From Scalesia atractyloides (Eukaryota; Streptophyta; Magnoliopsida; Asterales; Asteraceae), in contig CAMTDV010000028.1 of the NCBI GenBank assembly GCA_947069175.1, positions 68,494,157 through 68,558,156 on the forward strand: a stretch of 64,000 nucleotides of DNA, in the 5' to 3' direction. A program made the translations under genes and the position numbers. Position 1 is the stretch's first letter. Each line of letters starts with the position of its first letter. Shown here piece by piece: positions 19,458-31,215 of the stretch. The notes under the pieces were generated by a model. The model worked only from the letters and a program-made list of their open reading frames with translations, did no database searches and was not told where the DNA came from.

Positions 19458-22400
19458 TGTAACACCTCGTAAAACCATGTCCAGTAGTAGAGTGACACGT
19501 GTTGTATTTTTAATTTAGTCTACTAAAGACTAATAGGGACTAAAGGTGTCAACATGCTCAAACTAAGCCTCTAAGTAACTTTCTGATGTAAACAAGCATA
19601 AACGATAGCCTCTGAGTGATTGATATGTCAACATGCTAAAACTTGGCCTCTGAGTGACTGATATGTCAACATGCCCAGCCTCTGCGTGACATCGGGGTCA
19701 ACATGCTTATAGTGGGCCTCTGAGTGATCCTTTACGAAGTCCTAGCTCTCATATGTCATGTTTGTTGGACGAGAGAGGTTAATTCTGTAAATATGTGAAA
19801 GTTGGATAATGGAGAGGTTAAAAGTGTCAACATGTTAATTTATACCTATGAGTGACCTTTTAACGAACCGAGAACTCGACAATGTCCGGAATACTCTCGG
19901 GTACGCCAAATATTGGTTACGGAGGGCTAAATATGCTAAACAGGTGTTTTAGAAGGTTTTATAAGTTAAGGAGCTAAACGTGTCAAACTTTGAAAGTGGC
20001 CTAGTGGCGCTCGCGGGTCGCGAGAGGCAAGGCCTGTGCCTCTCGCGGCCTGCTAGAAGGCTGTATCTGTAGAAAAATTGCCTTGGCCTCCACACAGGTT
20101 GCCAAAAACCATTGTTTCGAAACCATGATCTTCCAACCAGCTATGCCATGTTTTCGGACACTTGTAGGCTTCCTGTTACACCCCTTAGAACCTGGCATCA
20201 CCTCTTCAAGTTCTACAACTATAAATAGGTGCCAAGGTTCACCATTTGAACTTGCACCTTTCTCATTCACAACTCTATCTCACTCCTCTGGAAGTTCCTA
20301 ACTGAAAGGAGCATCCAACTAAGTTCTATTGCATCCTAGGAACCACTTGTAAGTGTTCCTTCCTCTTGCATTTTCGTTTATAGGCTTTTATAGCCAAAAG
20401 TCAAGCGTTTTACGGAAAACGCCTTGACTTTCGGTTAAGACCATTATGGTCCAGCCATTGTTCGTAACGAACATGGCTAAGTGATCGTAATAAGGTAGGT
20501 TTTAGTCCTTATAAAGGGCACCTCCTGAAGATCACGTTTGCTAGACCAATTGACGGGTCAAAGTTACTATATTAAAAAGTCAATCAGACCATTTTTCGGA
20601 AATGTTATAATTTGAGCTTATATATGTTATGAAACATGTTTTGACACTTGAACAAGTTGGTAATAATTATTAGAACATGTTTGGCTCGTTAATTTCTGTT
20701 CTAGGGTCGGTTCGCAACCGAAAGTCACGAAGTTTGACTTCTGCTTTGACTTTCGATTCTGACCCGATTTAGATTAGTTAGCTACTGATCTAAAGTTGCA
20801 TTATGATCGTAATATAATACAGCATAACCCTCTGAGGTTATATTACATGATCATAATAAGAATCTGAGTTTATGCGCAAGTTCCGTAATTATGCCATTTT
20901 GACTAAAATGCCCTTTTTGCATAATAAGAGGTTTAAATGATAATGAACTTGAAAATGAGTTTCCTACTGATGTAATATTATAAGTAGTATTATTTGGGAT
21001 GTCAAACCAGATTATAAACTGAGTTTTGAACTAGTGCTTGTATTATATCGATAAATGACGATGAGGTCCTTGTGGCTTATAAAATGGTTTTCATCACATC
21101 TTTTCAAAGTAAATGTTTTACCTACTAATATATTATATTAAATAACATATCTAAGACATGTTAACCTGACGTTAACATCGGTTTTCATTAAACATCACAC
21201 AAATCATCGTTTTACGACATAAGCGTCGTTTCGGCGCATAGTATGGTTTTTAACCATATCTACCAACCAAGACTTGTTACCTACTGAGTTTAAAACTTAT
21301 TTTAAATACTTTTACTCTAGGTACAAGATATAAACTCAGAATCCAAATAATTTATAAACTATGTGTAAATTGACCAAAATGATCCTTCGATGCATAGTTT
21401 GGTCATAAAAGATAAATTACACATATAATTAATATCTTACTAATATTATATCATAAGTAAGACATTTTTTTCCAGAATACTTATGGTTATAACCTTAAAT
21501 TATATTCAAGTTCCTTTTATAAGTTATGAAATTACCAAAATGCCCATATGAGGCATAGTTTCATTTTAAAACCTTAATGGGCATATAAGTTGATATCTTA
21601 CTGATATTACAACTTATTTAAAATAAAATGGCGTATGTAACTTGTTTACGAAAATTAACCAAAATGGGTCTAACCTTGTCATTTAAGTCTCAAAATCCAG
21701 TATGTTTATAGTTTATCCATATTACACAAGTCAAAGTACTTTTTGGGATTAAACTACATTCGATCCGATCATCGTTTAATCAAGCATCTACGTTTTGATC
21801 ATGTACGCTAGTCGGTCTAAGTCTATGACTTAAGAAAGACTGTTAGTATTTAATTGGTTAGCTTATGCCATAATCCAGACTAGAGACATTCCGGTAAATG
21901 CTATCTACACTTAGTGTTTTTGTGTACGGCTGAGTTAATAAATCTTGCATTGAAATGAAGACTAGCTCAGGTAAATACTCTCGACTTATTTCCCCTATAT
22001 GGGCTTGGGTTAATGTAAACTATCACTGCTTGGTCGGAAATAGGATCAATCGAATGCCGGATTGTGGCTAGTAAATCCGCATATTTTATTTTAATCAGTT
22101 TTGTTTGATAACATTAACATCGGGGGTTAACTACCGTGTCCTGGATATCCTCGGCTCATTACATTAGATAATGGCCATGACCATAGCGTGGGATGTAGGC
22201 ATACACCCGACAGACGCTCAAATGCAACTAACCACAACGTTGGGGATAACTACTTCGTGAGTTCGTAAGTGGTGTGTAGTTAATCATGTCTCGGTTTTCG
22301 CACTGGCCCCAATACGTATGGACAAACATGTGAATCTGTTAACAAGGTTGCAACTTCAACTTTCCCAAGTTATAAAAGATTTTGAGCTGATACGCACTTA

Positions 22401-22854
22401 AAACATATTTTTAAATGTTTTCAAAATGAGTTAGTTACGTGTATTTACCAGCGAAAGCTGACATATTTTCAAAAGACTAAACTTGTCAGGTACAATACGA
22501 AAATAGGCTGGAAGTGCTCGGTAGTGATAAGAGGATCTTGCAAATCCTAGATCTGCTCAAAGTCTGTTTTATATTCTTTCTTTTGTATAATTTATGGTTC
22601 GCTTGTGGATCTTCTATCACGAGCCGTCTGTATATTATTTTGATATTTTGAACATTTGGTTTGTAATCGTAATTTAAATCCAAGACCTCTGATGTGCTGT
22701 GAAGGTATACTACGAAGAATGGCATGGATCGGTAGGAAATACCATTCCGGTACAATATGATTTACTTGTCTATGATGTTATCAACTTACGACACGATATT
22801 CCTCACCCAGGCCCATCAGTGTTTGGATTGGCTGTGGAAAGCCAGGGTGTGACA
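19458..22854 (+). mobile_element. 3' LTR of element B (about 3.4 kb)
   Basis: Begins TGTAACACCTCGTAAAACC right after the purine tract TTTTAAGGGGTGAGGA and ends GCCAGGGTGTGACA. Long LTRs of this type are typical of Tekay/Del chromoviruses. TATA box CTATAAATA at 20219-20227. Degenerate direct repeats lie in U3 (19547-19860). No tRNA-like modules were found in this LTR, unlike A, C and D. The 5' LTR of B is outside the window. Confidence 0.88.
19547..19860 (+). repeat. Degenerate U3 direct repeats of LTR B
   Basis: Five units with the pattern GTCAACATGCTNAAACT and GCCTCTGAGTGAC, at about 19547, 19628, 19662, 19697 and 19827. They lie 400-670 bp upstream of the TATA box, so could be transcription factor sites of the LTR promoter; this role is inference. 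Confidence 0.7.
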
Positions 22855-24079
22855 TTTTCTTGATAAATTAAAAATTGAAGTGCATACAAATGGAGGATTA
22901 AAGATCATAAGAGTTTATAAACGGATAGCATGACTAGTTGAAATATAAGATATCTAGACGAGTACTTAATATTATAAGAGATCGTTTAATAATAACAATA
23001 AAATATGTAATATTTGACGTTGTTACGTTTTTAATGAAACTTTAATCAAAATGTACAGACTTATGAGCTCGTTCCAATAGTATATTTATAACTTCTAAAA
23101 TGCTATAGTATAAAAGTTATAAAAGAAAAACGAGTGAAACAGCTGAATATAATAATAATATAATAATAATAAAATATAATAATAATAATAATAATATATA
23201 ATAATAATAAAATATATAATGAATATAGTTTTACCTAGTTCGATGAAAGATGCGTTGTATATGAGCTGTGTGTATATTTTGTGGGTGAGTCACAATTGAA
23301 ATTTATATGTTGAAGTTTCCTTTTCGGATAAGAAAATCAACAGAGTTAGAAACCAACGTAGGAAGACGTAGCAGCTCTCCTTAATAAATACAACTTGAAT
23401 ATAATAGTTAACTTATATTCTGATCATCTTCTCATGCAAAGAAAAGGTATGTAGGTTTTATAAAACTTTATTAGTTATTTTATATATAATATTAAGAGTA
23501 GGGTTAAGGGTCATAACTAAGGTTATGATTGCTAGGGTTCACTCTTTATATTTAATTAGTGTTTAAATTATTTGATCTTATTACGAAACCGAGCTTTAAT
23601 TAGTGTTTAAATTATTCTGATCTTATTACGAAACCGAGTTTGGATCGATTATAGCAAACATGTATAGAGCAAAGGTGAGTTTTATAAATACTTTCAATAC
23701 GTGAACATGTTTTTCATAAACTGTAATAATATGACATGACTGTTGTACGCATGTACATAATCTGAGCATGACATACACATGATATAAGTGGTCCCTTATA
23801 CGTGCCGCTACGGTGGGATTTGTCGGTACTACACCCGTGGTGTAGTGGGCATTAACTGTATGGTTATGTGCATTAACTGTATGGTTATGTAAGTTACGTG
23901 GTGACGTTGGGTTATGATGACATGGGCGGGTGCAAGTCATGATTAAATAATGTGATTTATAACTGTGTATATTCGTGAATTCTTTGATGAAGCTTTATAG
24001 TTGACGTCTTTTAAGCATGTCACCGGTAATGATGGTTAATTTTGTGCGTGCTGTTTATCTCGGATATGTGTGACTAGTG
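22855..24079. other. Gene-free stretch with small duplications
   Basis: No gene recognised. It contains a TAA-rich microsatellite (about 23145-23220), a 41-bp tandem duplication ending in CTTATTACGAAACCGAG (23558-23637), and a 21-bp duplication of GCATTAACTGTATGGTTATG (23848-23889). Confidence 0.6.
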
Positions 24080-25276
24080 GAATAAACTGCCATTTTGGTA
24101 CCTGAGGTTTAATTACTTTTGCACTTTAGTCCAAAACTCAAAACTTTTGAATTTAGGTCCCTATGATTTCAGTTTTATTATCATTTTTGTCTTTTACTCA
24201 GGGGCAAAATGATTATTATAATTTTATTATAACACGTTATTAATTAAAATAATTAAATTAAATAATTCCTTGACTTTATAAAAGCACAGACTTATCATCT
24301 TCCCCAAACCATCATCTTCTCCAAACCCAAACCCTGCTATGTTCTAATGCCACTCTCTAAAGATGATTCAATGATTAATACCTTATCAAATATCCTATTC
24401 TCTAAACAAGCAAGACACGAAGACCTAAACGCTGTTAAAATCTCCTTCTCCATCATCACCAACCACCCTAACGCCTCAACGGCCGCCTTCTTCGCCGCCC
24501 AATCACCACTACTCAAAAACTCAACCAAACAATTCACCAACAAACTGAACGAATTTTGATTCAAACCGGTACCATCAGCACCAGCAATACTCCCAATAAC
24601 ACATAACAAAGCCGGTTTCGCCTTAAAACAGTCCCGATTTCACCAGCTTCAAAACCTTAGGCAATAGCTTCTACAATTTACTCGGCTCAGACTTCGAGTT
24701 CTGATCCTGCTCCGTCATAACCGCTTAAACTAACGGCTTCGATAGTGAAGAAAATGACGATGAAGTAACCGGAGGACGACGACGGAGATCATTTTGTACA
24801 CGTGTGGTGAGAGACTGGCGCCGTGTGTTGTGGAGAAACCCTAGGATGCATTGCCGATGTACATAGATTTTTCAGAGGGTGATGTCTTGGTGAGGTAGGT
24901 GAGGAATGGAGTGAATGAGGTGTGGTAGAGAGTGAGATGATTGTGGGGAAGAGGAACATAGCAGGGTTTGTTAGGGTTTGGGTTTGGAGAAGATGCTTTG
25001 GGAAGATGATAATCTCCACTGCTTTTATGAGGTTAAAGGCTTTATTAATTTTATTATTTTAATTAATAAATGTTATAATAAAATTATAATGACCATTTTA
25101 CCACTGAGAAAAAGGACAAAATAACATGATTTTATTAGACAAATATAAGCTGATTTCAGTTTTTGACCAAAATGGCAACAAAGTTGATACCACAGGGACC
25201 CAGATTCAAAAGATTTAAGTTTTAGACTAAAGTGTCAAAAGCGACCAAACCTCAGGGACTAAAATGGCGTTTACTC
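24080..25276. mobile_element. Long-TIR element carrying a host gene fragment (Pack-MULE-like)
   Basis: The two ends, about 24080-24320 and 25020-25276, are inverted copies of each other. The outer part reads TAAACTGCCATTTTGGTACC on the left and TAAACGCCATTTTAGTCCC inverted on the right. Both then have CTGAGGTTT, CACTTTAGTC, CTTTTGAAT and an A/T-rich inner part with TTATAATTTTATTATAACA. The centre holds a TOR1-like fragment. Terminal inverted repeats over 200 bp with captured gene sequence suit a Mutator-type Pack-MULE. I could not see a 9-11 bp target duplication, so the superfamily is not certain. Confidence 0.75.
24337..24776 (-). pseudogene. TORTIFOLIA1/SPIRAL2-like fragment
   Basis: Minus-strand reading resembles the HEAT-repeat region of plant TOR1/SPR2 microtubule-associated proteins, which steer cortical microtubules. 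Seen pieces are SSLSKPLV, KLLPKVLKLVKSGLF, AKPALLCVIGSIAGADG, then SLLVNCLVEFLSSGDWAAKK and AVEALGWLV...FDKVLI. Two in-frame stops lie in the upstream part, and one extra T near 24622 shifts the frame between KSGLF and AKPALL. The fragment is flanked by inverted repeats, has no start and no full domain, and is not a working gene. The family call is from memory of the WAARKAAAEALG-type motif. Confidence 0.6.
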
Positions 25277-25359
25277 TCTTTTTTATAAAGCTGAATATGT
25301 GATTGTGTTAAAAAAATTTCAACATTTCTTTGACAACTTTGTTGAAAAAAGAGTTTTAT

Positions 25360-25610
25360 TCAAAACAGTATTGTAACGAATCGAATCGAAACCGATACTG
25401 GAATTGGTACTGATATTTGTTTTTATGATCGGTACTAGTATTGTTATTATCTGAGCGAATACTAGTATTGTGTTTATAGTTTTCAATGTAAAACACATTC
25501 TTTTGTACATATCATGACTTTTAACCGACTGCCGGTACCATACCGAAGTCGTTAGTAACCGAACCGATTTGACAATACCGAGCAAATTCATGTCGTAGCG
25601 CGCAGGAAAA
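25360..25610. repeat. Dispersed repeat, inverted relative to 56240-56430
   Basis: Rich in GGTACCG and CGGTACT motifs. The reverse complement shares GAATAAAACTCT, TTTTCAAC and several GGTATGGTACCG-like words with 56240-56430. It is probably a non-autonomous DNA element; no ends were defined. Confidence 0.35.
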
Positions 25611-25703
25611 TCCTACTACTTTATATTATTTTGGTTTGAGTTTATTAGGGAAAAAAGGTGTTAGAAACTATTAATAAAACTTACATAAAATTATAACATG
25701 TTA

Positions 25704-26093
25704 TATATATATGGGTTAAAATGAGAACCACCTTCAGTTGTGAGAACCGTGAGAACCATACCATCCAAAAGGTTTTTCTGAATTTTTTTGTCTCAAAAGT
25801 CATAAAAAATCACTTGTTTCAGCAAAGAAAATATAAAAAATGTCTCATACGCACATTTACATGAGGCGTAAAAAAATATTTATCTTCGTACAAAATTTAC
25901 ACCAGCGCGTAAAAAACTTGTATCAGTCAAAACCACCGACTCGATAATTTTTTTTACTTTTTTTACAGTGTGTTTATAATAATTTTAATCTACATTTGTT
26001 CAAAGAAATTTTGGCTCCAACTTGAGCAGGAAGAAAAAGTTCTCATGGTTCTCACAACTCGTGGTGTTTTCATTTGAACCGAGCCCTATATAT
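25704..26093. mobile_element. MITE with about 50-bp terminal inverted repeats
   Basis: The left end (TATATATGGGTTAAAATGAG, then AACCACC...GTTGTGAGAACCGTGAGAACC) is matched, inverted, by the right end (TATATAGGGCTCGGTTCAAA...GAGTTGTGAGAACCATGAGAAC). It is about 390 bp, non-coding, in a TA-rich target. Confidence 0.7.
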
Positions 26094-26284
26094 ATAAATT
26101 GAGAAAACCAAAAAACTAACTAAGAAATCATAGAAAAAGATCCAAAATTGTTTTTGATTTTTTAATTAAAAATCACTATAAATAACATATAAAAGAAAAA
26201 CTTTTTTTTTCAAAGAAAAAATTGTACTGCACATGTGTAATAATATGGAAAAGCCTAAACCGCCTAACCACCTAACCCACCCCC

Positions 26285-26420
26285 TACTGACACCCCCCCC
26301 CCCCCCCCAAAAAAAAAAAAAACCTAAACACTCTACCCCCACCGAAAAAAAACTTAAATCCACCCTCCCACCAAAAGCATAAACCCCCCAACCCCCAAAA
26401 CCTAAACCTCCACCCATACT
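26285..26420. repeat. C-rich low-complexity stretch
   Basis: A run of about 18 C followed by 14 A, then repeated CCTAAAC and CCACCC words. CCTAAAC recalls the plant telomere repeat, but the units are irregular and mixed, so it is low-complexity sequence. Confidence 0.7.
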
Positions 26421-26449
26421 TATTAGCGTGCAGTACTTAAACATTACCA

Positions 26450-28242
26450 CTTTGTGCTTAAAACCGGCTAAAATACGAAACATAACCCAAAACAAAACTC
26501 TTTGTGCGATCTGGCTCATTTCGCACGAAGTGCACCTTAAACGAAGTGGTGTCCAACTCGTACGAATTGACCCTGTTTCCTATAAATACGCGCTTTACTC
26601 CACTCCTAAACCCTTTGCTTCTACGGAAATTACTCCCAAGCTACTGATCTTTCCCTCTCGTACCAGATCTGTATCAGAAGGTTTCTAAACCTCCAAACTC
26701 GTTTTCTTTACTAACTTTTTAATGATTTGTTCTACTCTTTTCTAATGCATGCATCTTCAAGTGTTGAATGCCACCAAGCTCATCATCCTCCATATGATTA
26801 AGCTTGTGTTGGTAGTAGTGTGAACACTAGAAGCCTTGGCTTCTGAATTAGTTCCACCACCTCATTTGTCCATTGCATATCATTCAAGTGGCTTGCTAGT
26901 ACCAAAGTTACCTAACCCCGTTTGGCCTCCGACACTTAGTTAACTATTTCTATGTCAGGAATGGGTCACCTGGGTTAATCATACTTGACCACTTGTATAG
27001 TTAGATTTACGTTCTGTTATTCCTGACCAACAGGGTTGTTACAACCTTGTGCTATGGTGAATCATATAATGAGGTGTTCGGACCCCCATGCTTAACTTTT
27101 ATGACGAACTTGATGAAAAGGACATAAACTATACATAACCTCGTAGTTTCTTAATAAACTAGTCTAAACCGAATATTAATTGCTTTCTTATGTATTATCA
27201 TCCTAGACTGTTCTGTCTCTTTGCCAAATTTCCCGTTCACATAATCAGTGTCGAAACAGGTGCAAAACGAGCGAAAACATTCCAGAACTATCACTTCATA
27301 CGAAGTGCAAGTCATTTCGAACGAAGTGTCAGCCACTTCGCACGAAGTGGAGTTTTTCTACGTTTTCTTTTCGTATCTGCTGAATCCAAATCTGAATCCT
27401 TCATTAACCGCTGTCAATTCACACACCTTTGTTTACCCTTGTAGGTAACTCGGTGTGCATCACTTCAACACTCCAACTCAACAACTCGCGGATTTCTAGA
27501 AGCTTGCAAAACCATGAGTATACTTGACCTAATTACTTTTATCACTTTTGGGTGCAATACATGTAAACTATCAAAATCACACAAACATGCCTATACTCAA
27601 TCATAAACAATTCTTATACATGCTTACGTGACAAACTTGAATTCATACATGCTTGTACTTAATATGCTTATACCATTCATTAACTTCGATCAAGCCTCCC
27701 TTAACATATATAGCGCTATAGGATTAATGCACCGCCCGTATTCATGTGGTCATGTTAAGTAAAAAAACGGTCTAGTCATTGCTATGATTAGATTACGCTA
27801 GCGGTAAACTTTGGGTTGACACGTATATTTGCATGATAGTTTTGCCATGTTAGTCTTAAGTTTACATTTATGCATGGGGATTTGCTAAACGTTTATATAT
27901 ATGCTATTAGTTAAACTTGTATACTCGCCAGCGCCTTGTGTGTTGAATTATACTTTAGCATATATTGCAGGTTGATGACGATTCTGATCCCTTGAATCTA
28001 GTAGGATGGACATAGAAACTCATCTTAATTTAGATTTGTGTAGGATCGTATTTATAATTGAAATGTGGTACTTTTGTTGTACTTGTACTTGAAATTGATG
28101 TTGTATGTGTTTCGTACTTGAATCTTTAGTAATAAAATGAAATATTGTTCTTTTCAATATTTATCACTAATTAGCGTTACGTTGTCTTGAGCAATCCATT
28201 TATCTCCGCCCCGATGATTTCCCTATCGGTTGGGGTGTGACA
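26450..28242 (+). mobile_element. Gypsy-type LTR, left edge not fixed
   Basis: Ends CGGTTGGGGTGTGACA at 28242 and has a TATA box CCTATAAATA at 26579-26588. The second half (27450-28242) matches, inverted, the minus-strand LTR at 33999-34780, with shared TACTCGCCAG, GCAGGTTGATGA and TTAGTAATAAAATGAAAT-like words. Palindromes of the form CACTTCNNNNGAAGTG occur at 26518 and three times at 27292-27346. No internal coding adjoins it, so it is probably a solo LTR. Confidence 0.6.
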
Positions 28243-28493
28243 AAACTAAATTCAAGTGTATAATGCACATGTGCAGTACAAGTTTTTTTTTTAAATATTT
28301 TTTATACATAATAAGTAGCGAATTTTTATAAAAAATTGAAAAAAAATTGGCATGTTTTTTAGTTAGTTTTGCAGTTTTCTCATTATCGTCTTCCTATACA
28401 TATACATATACACTATACATATACATATACATATACATATATATATATATATATGGAGGATATAACATATTTTTGTATTCTTTTTCTTGAGTT

Positions 28494-28725
28494 ACATTGT
28501 CCCGTGTCAGGTGCCACAATGTTTTATGACAATGGCAGTGTCTTGTATTTAGCTTTAAACCCTCTAAAGCTTCGAAGAGCCAAACATGTAGAAATAGACT
28601 TACACTTTGTTACGGAACGTGCTGCCATTCACAACGTTCGTGTTTTACTTGTTCCCTTAGCTCACAAGATCCATCTTGAGCATATAGGATCGCATGCTCT
28701 GCTCAGACTGCCAGAGGTATGCTAG
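28494..28725 (+). pseudogene. Copia RNase H fragment
   Basis: Reads ELHCPVSGATMFYDNGSVLY, LALNPLKLRRAKHVEIDLHF and VTERAAIHNVRVLLVP, which is the end of a Ty1/copia RNase H (normally YCDN, HxRTKHVEIDxHFVRE, VLHVP). The active-site Asp context is changed (FYDN), and no other pol domain is nearby. A TA-rich tract precedes it. It is an isolated relic. Confidence 0.7.
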
Positions 28726-29059
28726 ATTATATTATTAGTATAGGATCTCTGTTGTAAATATTGTATATTAATTTTATGTAATTTATTGTATATTAAGTGC
28801 TCCTGTTGGTTGATGCGGCAACCTCTCAAAGGTCCATGTGAGAATCACCAAGTCTCATTTTTTTCTTTTTTTTCATAAAAAGCCATTATAGTAACGACAA
28901 CCATCATTTCCAGATTTAAATACAACCACCTTAGATATCCTTGGAAAACCGAGGTGAAAGGGAGGGAGTTCACCATTTTAAAGAACACGGAAGAGGGAAA
29001 GATAAAGAGATAAGGAGAGGTGGATGCTTTTGAGTAGATGTTGGGTAGCAGGTGGTGAT

Positions 29060-29605
29060 TGTTGGTATCATCGTCACATGATTCCCAGGTCCAAAATTTA
29101 GGACTCGAGGGATGATAACAATTGTCCATGTAATCAACACACTTCTCGCACCAATACATGATCGAAATAAAACTTGATAAGAAACTGAACAACTTGTAAA
29201 ACTAACTGTAATACACAACTTGAACTTGAATAACTTGAAACTTAACCTACGAAACTTGCATACAATGTTTCAATGTTGAAACCCTATTTATACTTGATGA
29301 ATGAGTGTGACGATGGAGAGTTGCGGTGCCTGGAATCATTGTGTCGATTCCAGGATAACCGTTCATACGGTTATATCCAATACACAAGCACCATTTCATA
29401 AACAAACCCAATACTAAACATACTTAACCCTAACGGACTTCTAACTAATGACCCAATGCTTAATGGCCTTAGGCCCAAACCGAAAATAATAAACATAAAC
29501 AATAAAGTCTGACCCAATAACTAATAAACTGAAATCGTAAACGGGTTGCTAGGCTTTTGCCACTCGGCCTGAACTCGGTGATCTTGATCTTAATTACGGT
29601 CATCA
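29060..29605 (-). mobile_element. 3' LTR of element E
   Basis: On the minus strand it begins TGATGACCGTAATTAAGATC and ends near ACCAACA. It is about 100 bp longer than the 5' LTR because of segments such as CGGGTTGCTAGGCTTTTGCC. Confidence 0.8.
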
Positions 29606-29844
29606 TTCTTCCCCTTAGTTAGAGCAGTCGTAGTTCGTTCTTCATGCTATTTGTTTTTCTTGCTGGTGACTTCTAGTAAAATCACCATATCTGGTTCGTC
29701 TTCGTTTTCAATCACCTTCGTTCCTTCATTATCCTTAGCACTGCTTTGATCCGCTTCATCTTTTCCGCTTCCATTCTTCTAACGCATGATCTTCTTTACT
29801 TCAAGGTACCATTCTATTAAATCAATGTACCTTACGTATGCGAT

Positions 29845-30150
29845 CTATACTTCTTTATCTTCATTGCAATCGAAAACGCATTGAAGTGTGATCTTGTTCC
29901 ACGTACTATCTTCCATCACTTTCTTGAAACCACCATGGTCTTTAACAACTTGATAAAGCCTAACCATGTTAATACGTTTTCCATTTATAAGCGTTGGTGG
30001 CATCTCACTTTCTTTGTATATACCAGGAAAACATGGTATAAACCAATTTATAATCTCTTCCATACTAGCGTCATAGAATAATTCATGCCCTACCAACTCT
30101 TCGTATAATAAGATCAAATTGAACCAATCTAGGCAACTTTCGATGATCAT
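29845..30150 (-). pseudogene. ARID-like DNA-binding domain of element E
   Basis: Minus-strand frame with FPGIYKESEMPPTLINGKRI, then NMVRLYQVVKDHGGFKKVME and DSTWNKIT. This matches the ARID/BRIGHT pattern (P.I.GK.vdl..LY..V...GG...V.....W..I), a helix-turn-helix DNA-binding fold. After an in-frame stop the frame continues with IAYVRYIDLIEWYLEV, matching the last ARID helix. The domain lies between the E LTRs, downstream of a CCHC knuckle. ARID plus CCHC proteins of this kind are, as I recall, common predicted proteins in Asteraceae. A working protein is unlikely here because of stops and an insertion upstream. The alternative is chance similarity, which the length of the match makes less likely. 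Confidence 0.62.
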
Positions 30151-30224
30151 ATTGTTTTTTTATCACACATCCTCCTCGTCTTGAGCGATGAACATTGCTT
30201 TTTCGTATCACATCTCATGATTTG

Positions 30225-30617
30225 TAAGTCCCGAAAATCCGGATCTAACAACGATATCACACAATCACCAAGGATGGGTGGAATCCAAACTTGGTGATAT
30301 TCAAGAGAACCGAAAAGATGAAAGAACAATACGAATCAACTTTAACACCTTGTACACGATTCTATTACTTGAATAAGCAAAACCGTCTGGTACAAGTTGG
30401 AGGCTCTCTAGAGAAATCCCAAAAGTCTAACCCTAGATATGACAAAAGCTTAGCTTATATACCTAAGGTAAGGGCATGCCCCTCATGGGCTTGCCTGGCC
30501 TACATGGCCTATGGCATGCCCAAATGACCTATAAGGGTCCAAACCTAATACAAACTAACCAAGTTAATCCCAGTTAACTACCATAGACTGTTGCGTATAT
30601 TTGATGCGTCAGTCTCA
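30225..30617 (-). mobile_element. Possible solo copia LTR inside element E
   Basis: On the minus strand it runs from TGTGAGACTGACGCATC to CGGGACTTACA, with a TATA-like GGTATATAAGC in the middle. It separates two stretches of E coding. A TG...CA span of about 390 bp with a central TATA fits a small copia LTR. No target duplication is visible. Confidence 0.45.
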
Positions 30618-30655
30618 CACTTTTAGGACCTAACATGATTCTAGCGCATTTTCTT

Positions 30656-30961
30656 CTAAACCATCCATATAAGACATAAATCCCAACTTCGCCTTTTGGA
30701 ATATACAATCTCATCTTTCTTTTCACCAGAAATGCCGTCTTCATTCTTCTTCTTTTGTCGTTGCCTTTCGATCTCAAATTTCTTCTCATTATAATCTTCC
30801 ACATATTCTAGCAACGTCGCTTTCTCATCCAAAAAACCACTTTCAACATCTCTATTTTCATAAAATTTATCTAGATACCCATGTTTTAGATCTTCTTTAG
30901 ATTTGTCTTTGAAAATATCAATACCTTTGGCACAATTGCCAAAATCTTCTTTAGAACACAC
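30656..30961 (-). pseudogene. Charged linker region of element E
   Basis: Open stretch with DIFKDKSKEDLKHGYLDKFY and EYVEDYNEKKFEIERQRQKK, strongly charged and probably helical. No known domain. It lies between the CCHC and ARID parts, and is broken downstream by the inserted LTR-like segment. Confidence 0.5.
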
Positions 30962-31215
30962 GAATCATATGTAGTAACCGTCTTGATTCCTTGATACAAA
31001 AGTTGTTCCAAACTAAGAATATTCCTTTTCATACTAGGAGCGTAACTTACTTAGGGAATTGTCTTGTCCTTCCCGGTTACCGGAACCTTTACTTCTCTAA
31101 TCCCATGCACAAACACGAACTCCTTGCGTTTTTCATTTGTCAATACCCCAAAGTGTCTTTTTAAAACTTTAAAAATTACGGTTACCCGTCATATGAGTTT
31201 TGAACGTTGGGTCAA

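Larger units (their letters stand above)
26096..28385. mobile_element. Inverted-repeat pair split by an LTR
   Basis: 26098-26247 and 28243-28385 are inverted copies: GAGAAAAC, AAAACTAACTAA and GTACTGCACATGTG occur in both, in opposite orientation. Between them lie a C-rich stretch and an LTR ending at 28242. The simplest reading is a small TIR element into which an LTR element inserted and was reduced to one LTR. Confidence 0.5.

Noticed and set aside
20001..20301. Short open frames on both strands in LTR B
   Set aside because: They overlap the TATA box and U3/R area, with no homology; chance frames.
24789..25019. Minus-strand frame of 76 codons as a separate gene
   Set aside because: It runs into the inverted repeat and sits directly upstream of the TOR1-like fragment, probably its decayed start in a wrong frame.
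26285..26420. Interstitial telomere repeat
   Set aside because: CCTAAAC words occur but without a regular CCCTAAA register; low-complexity C/A-rich DNA.
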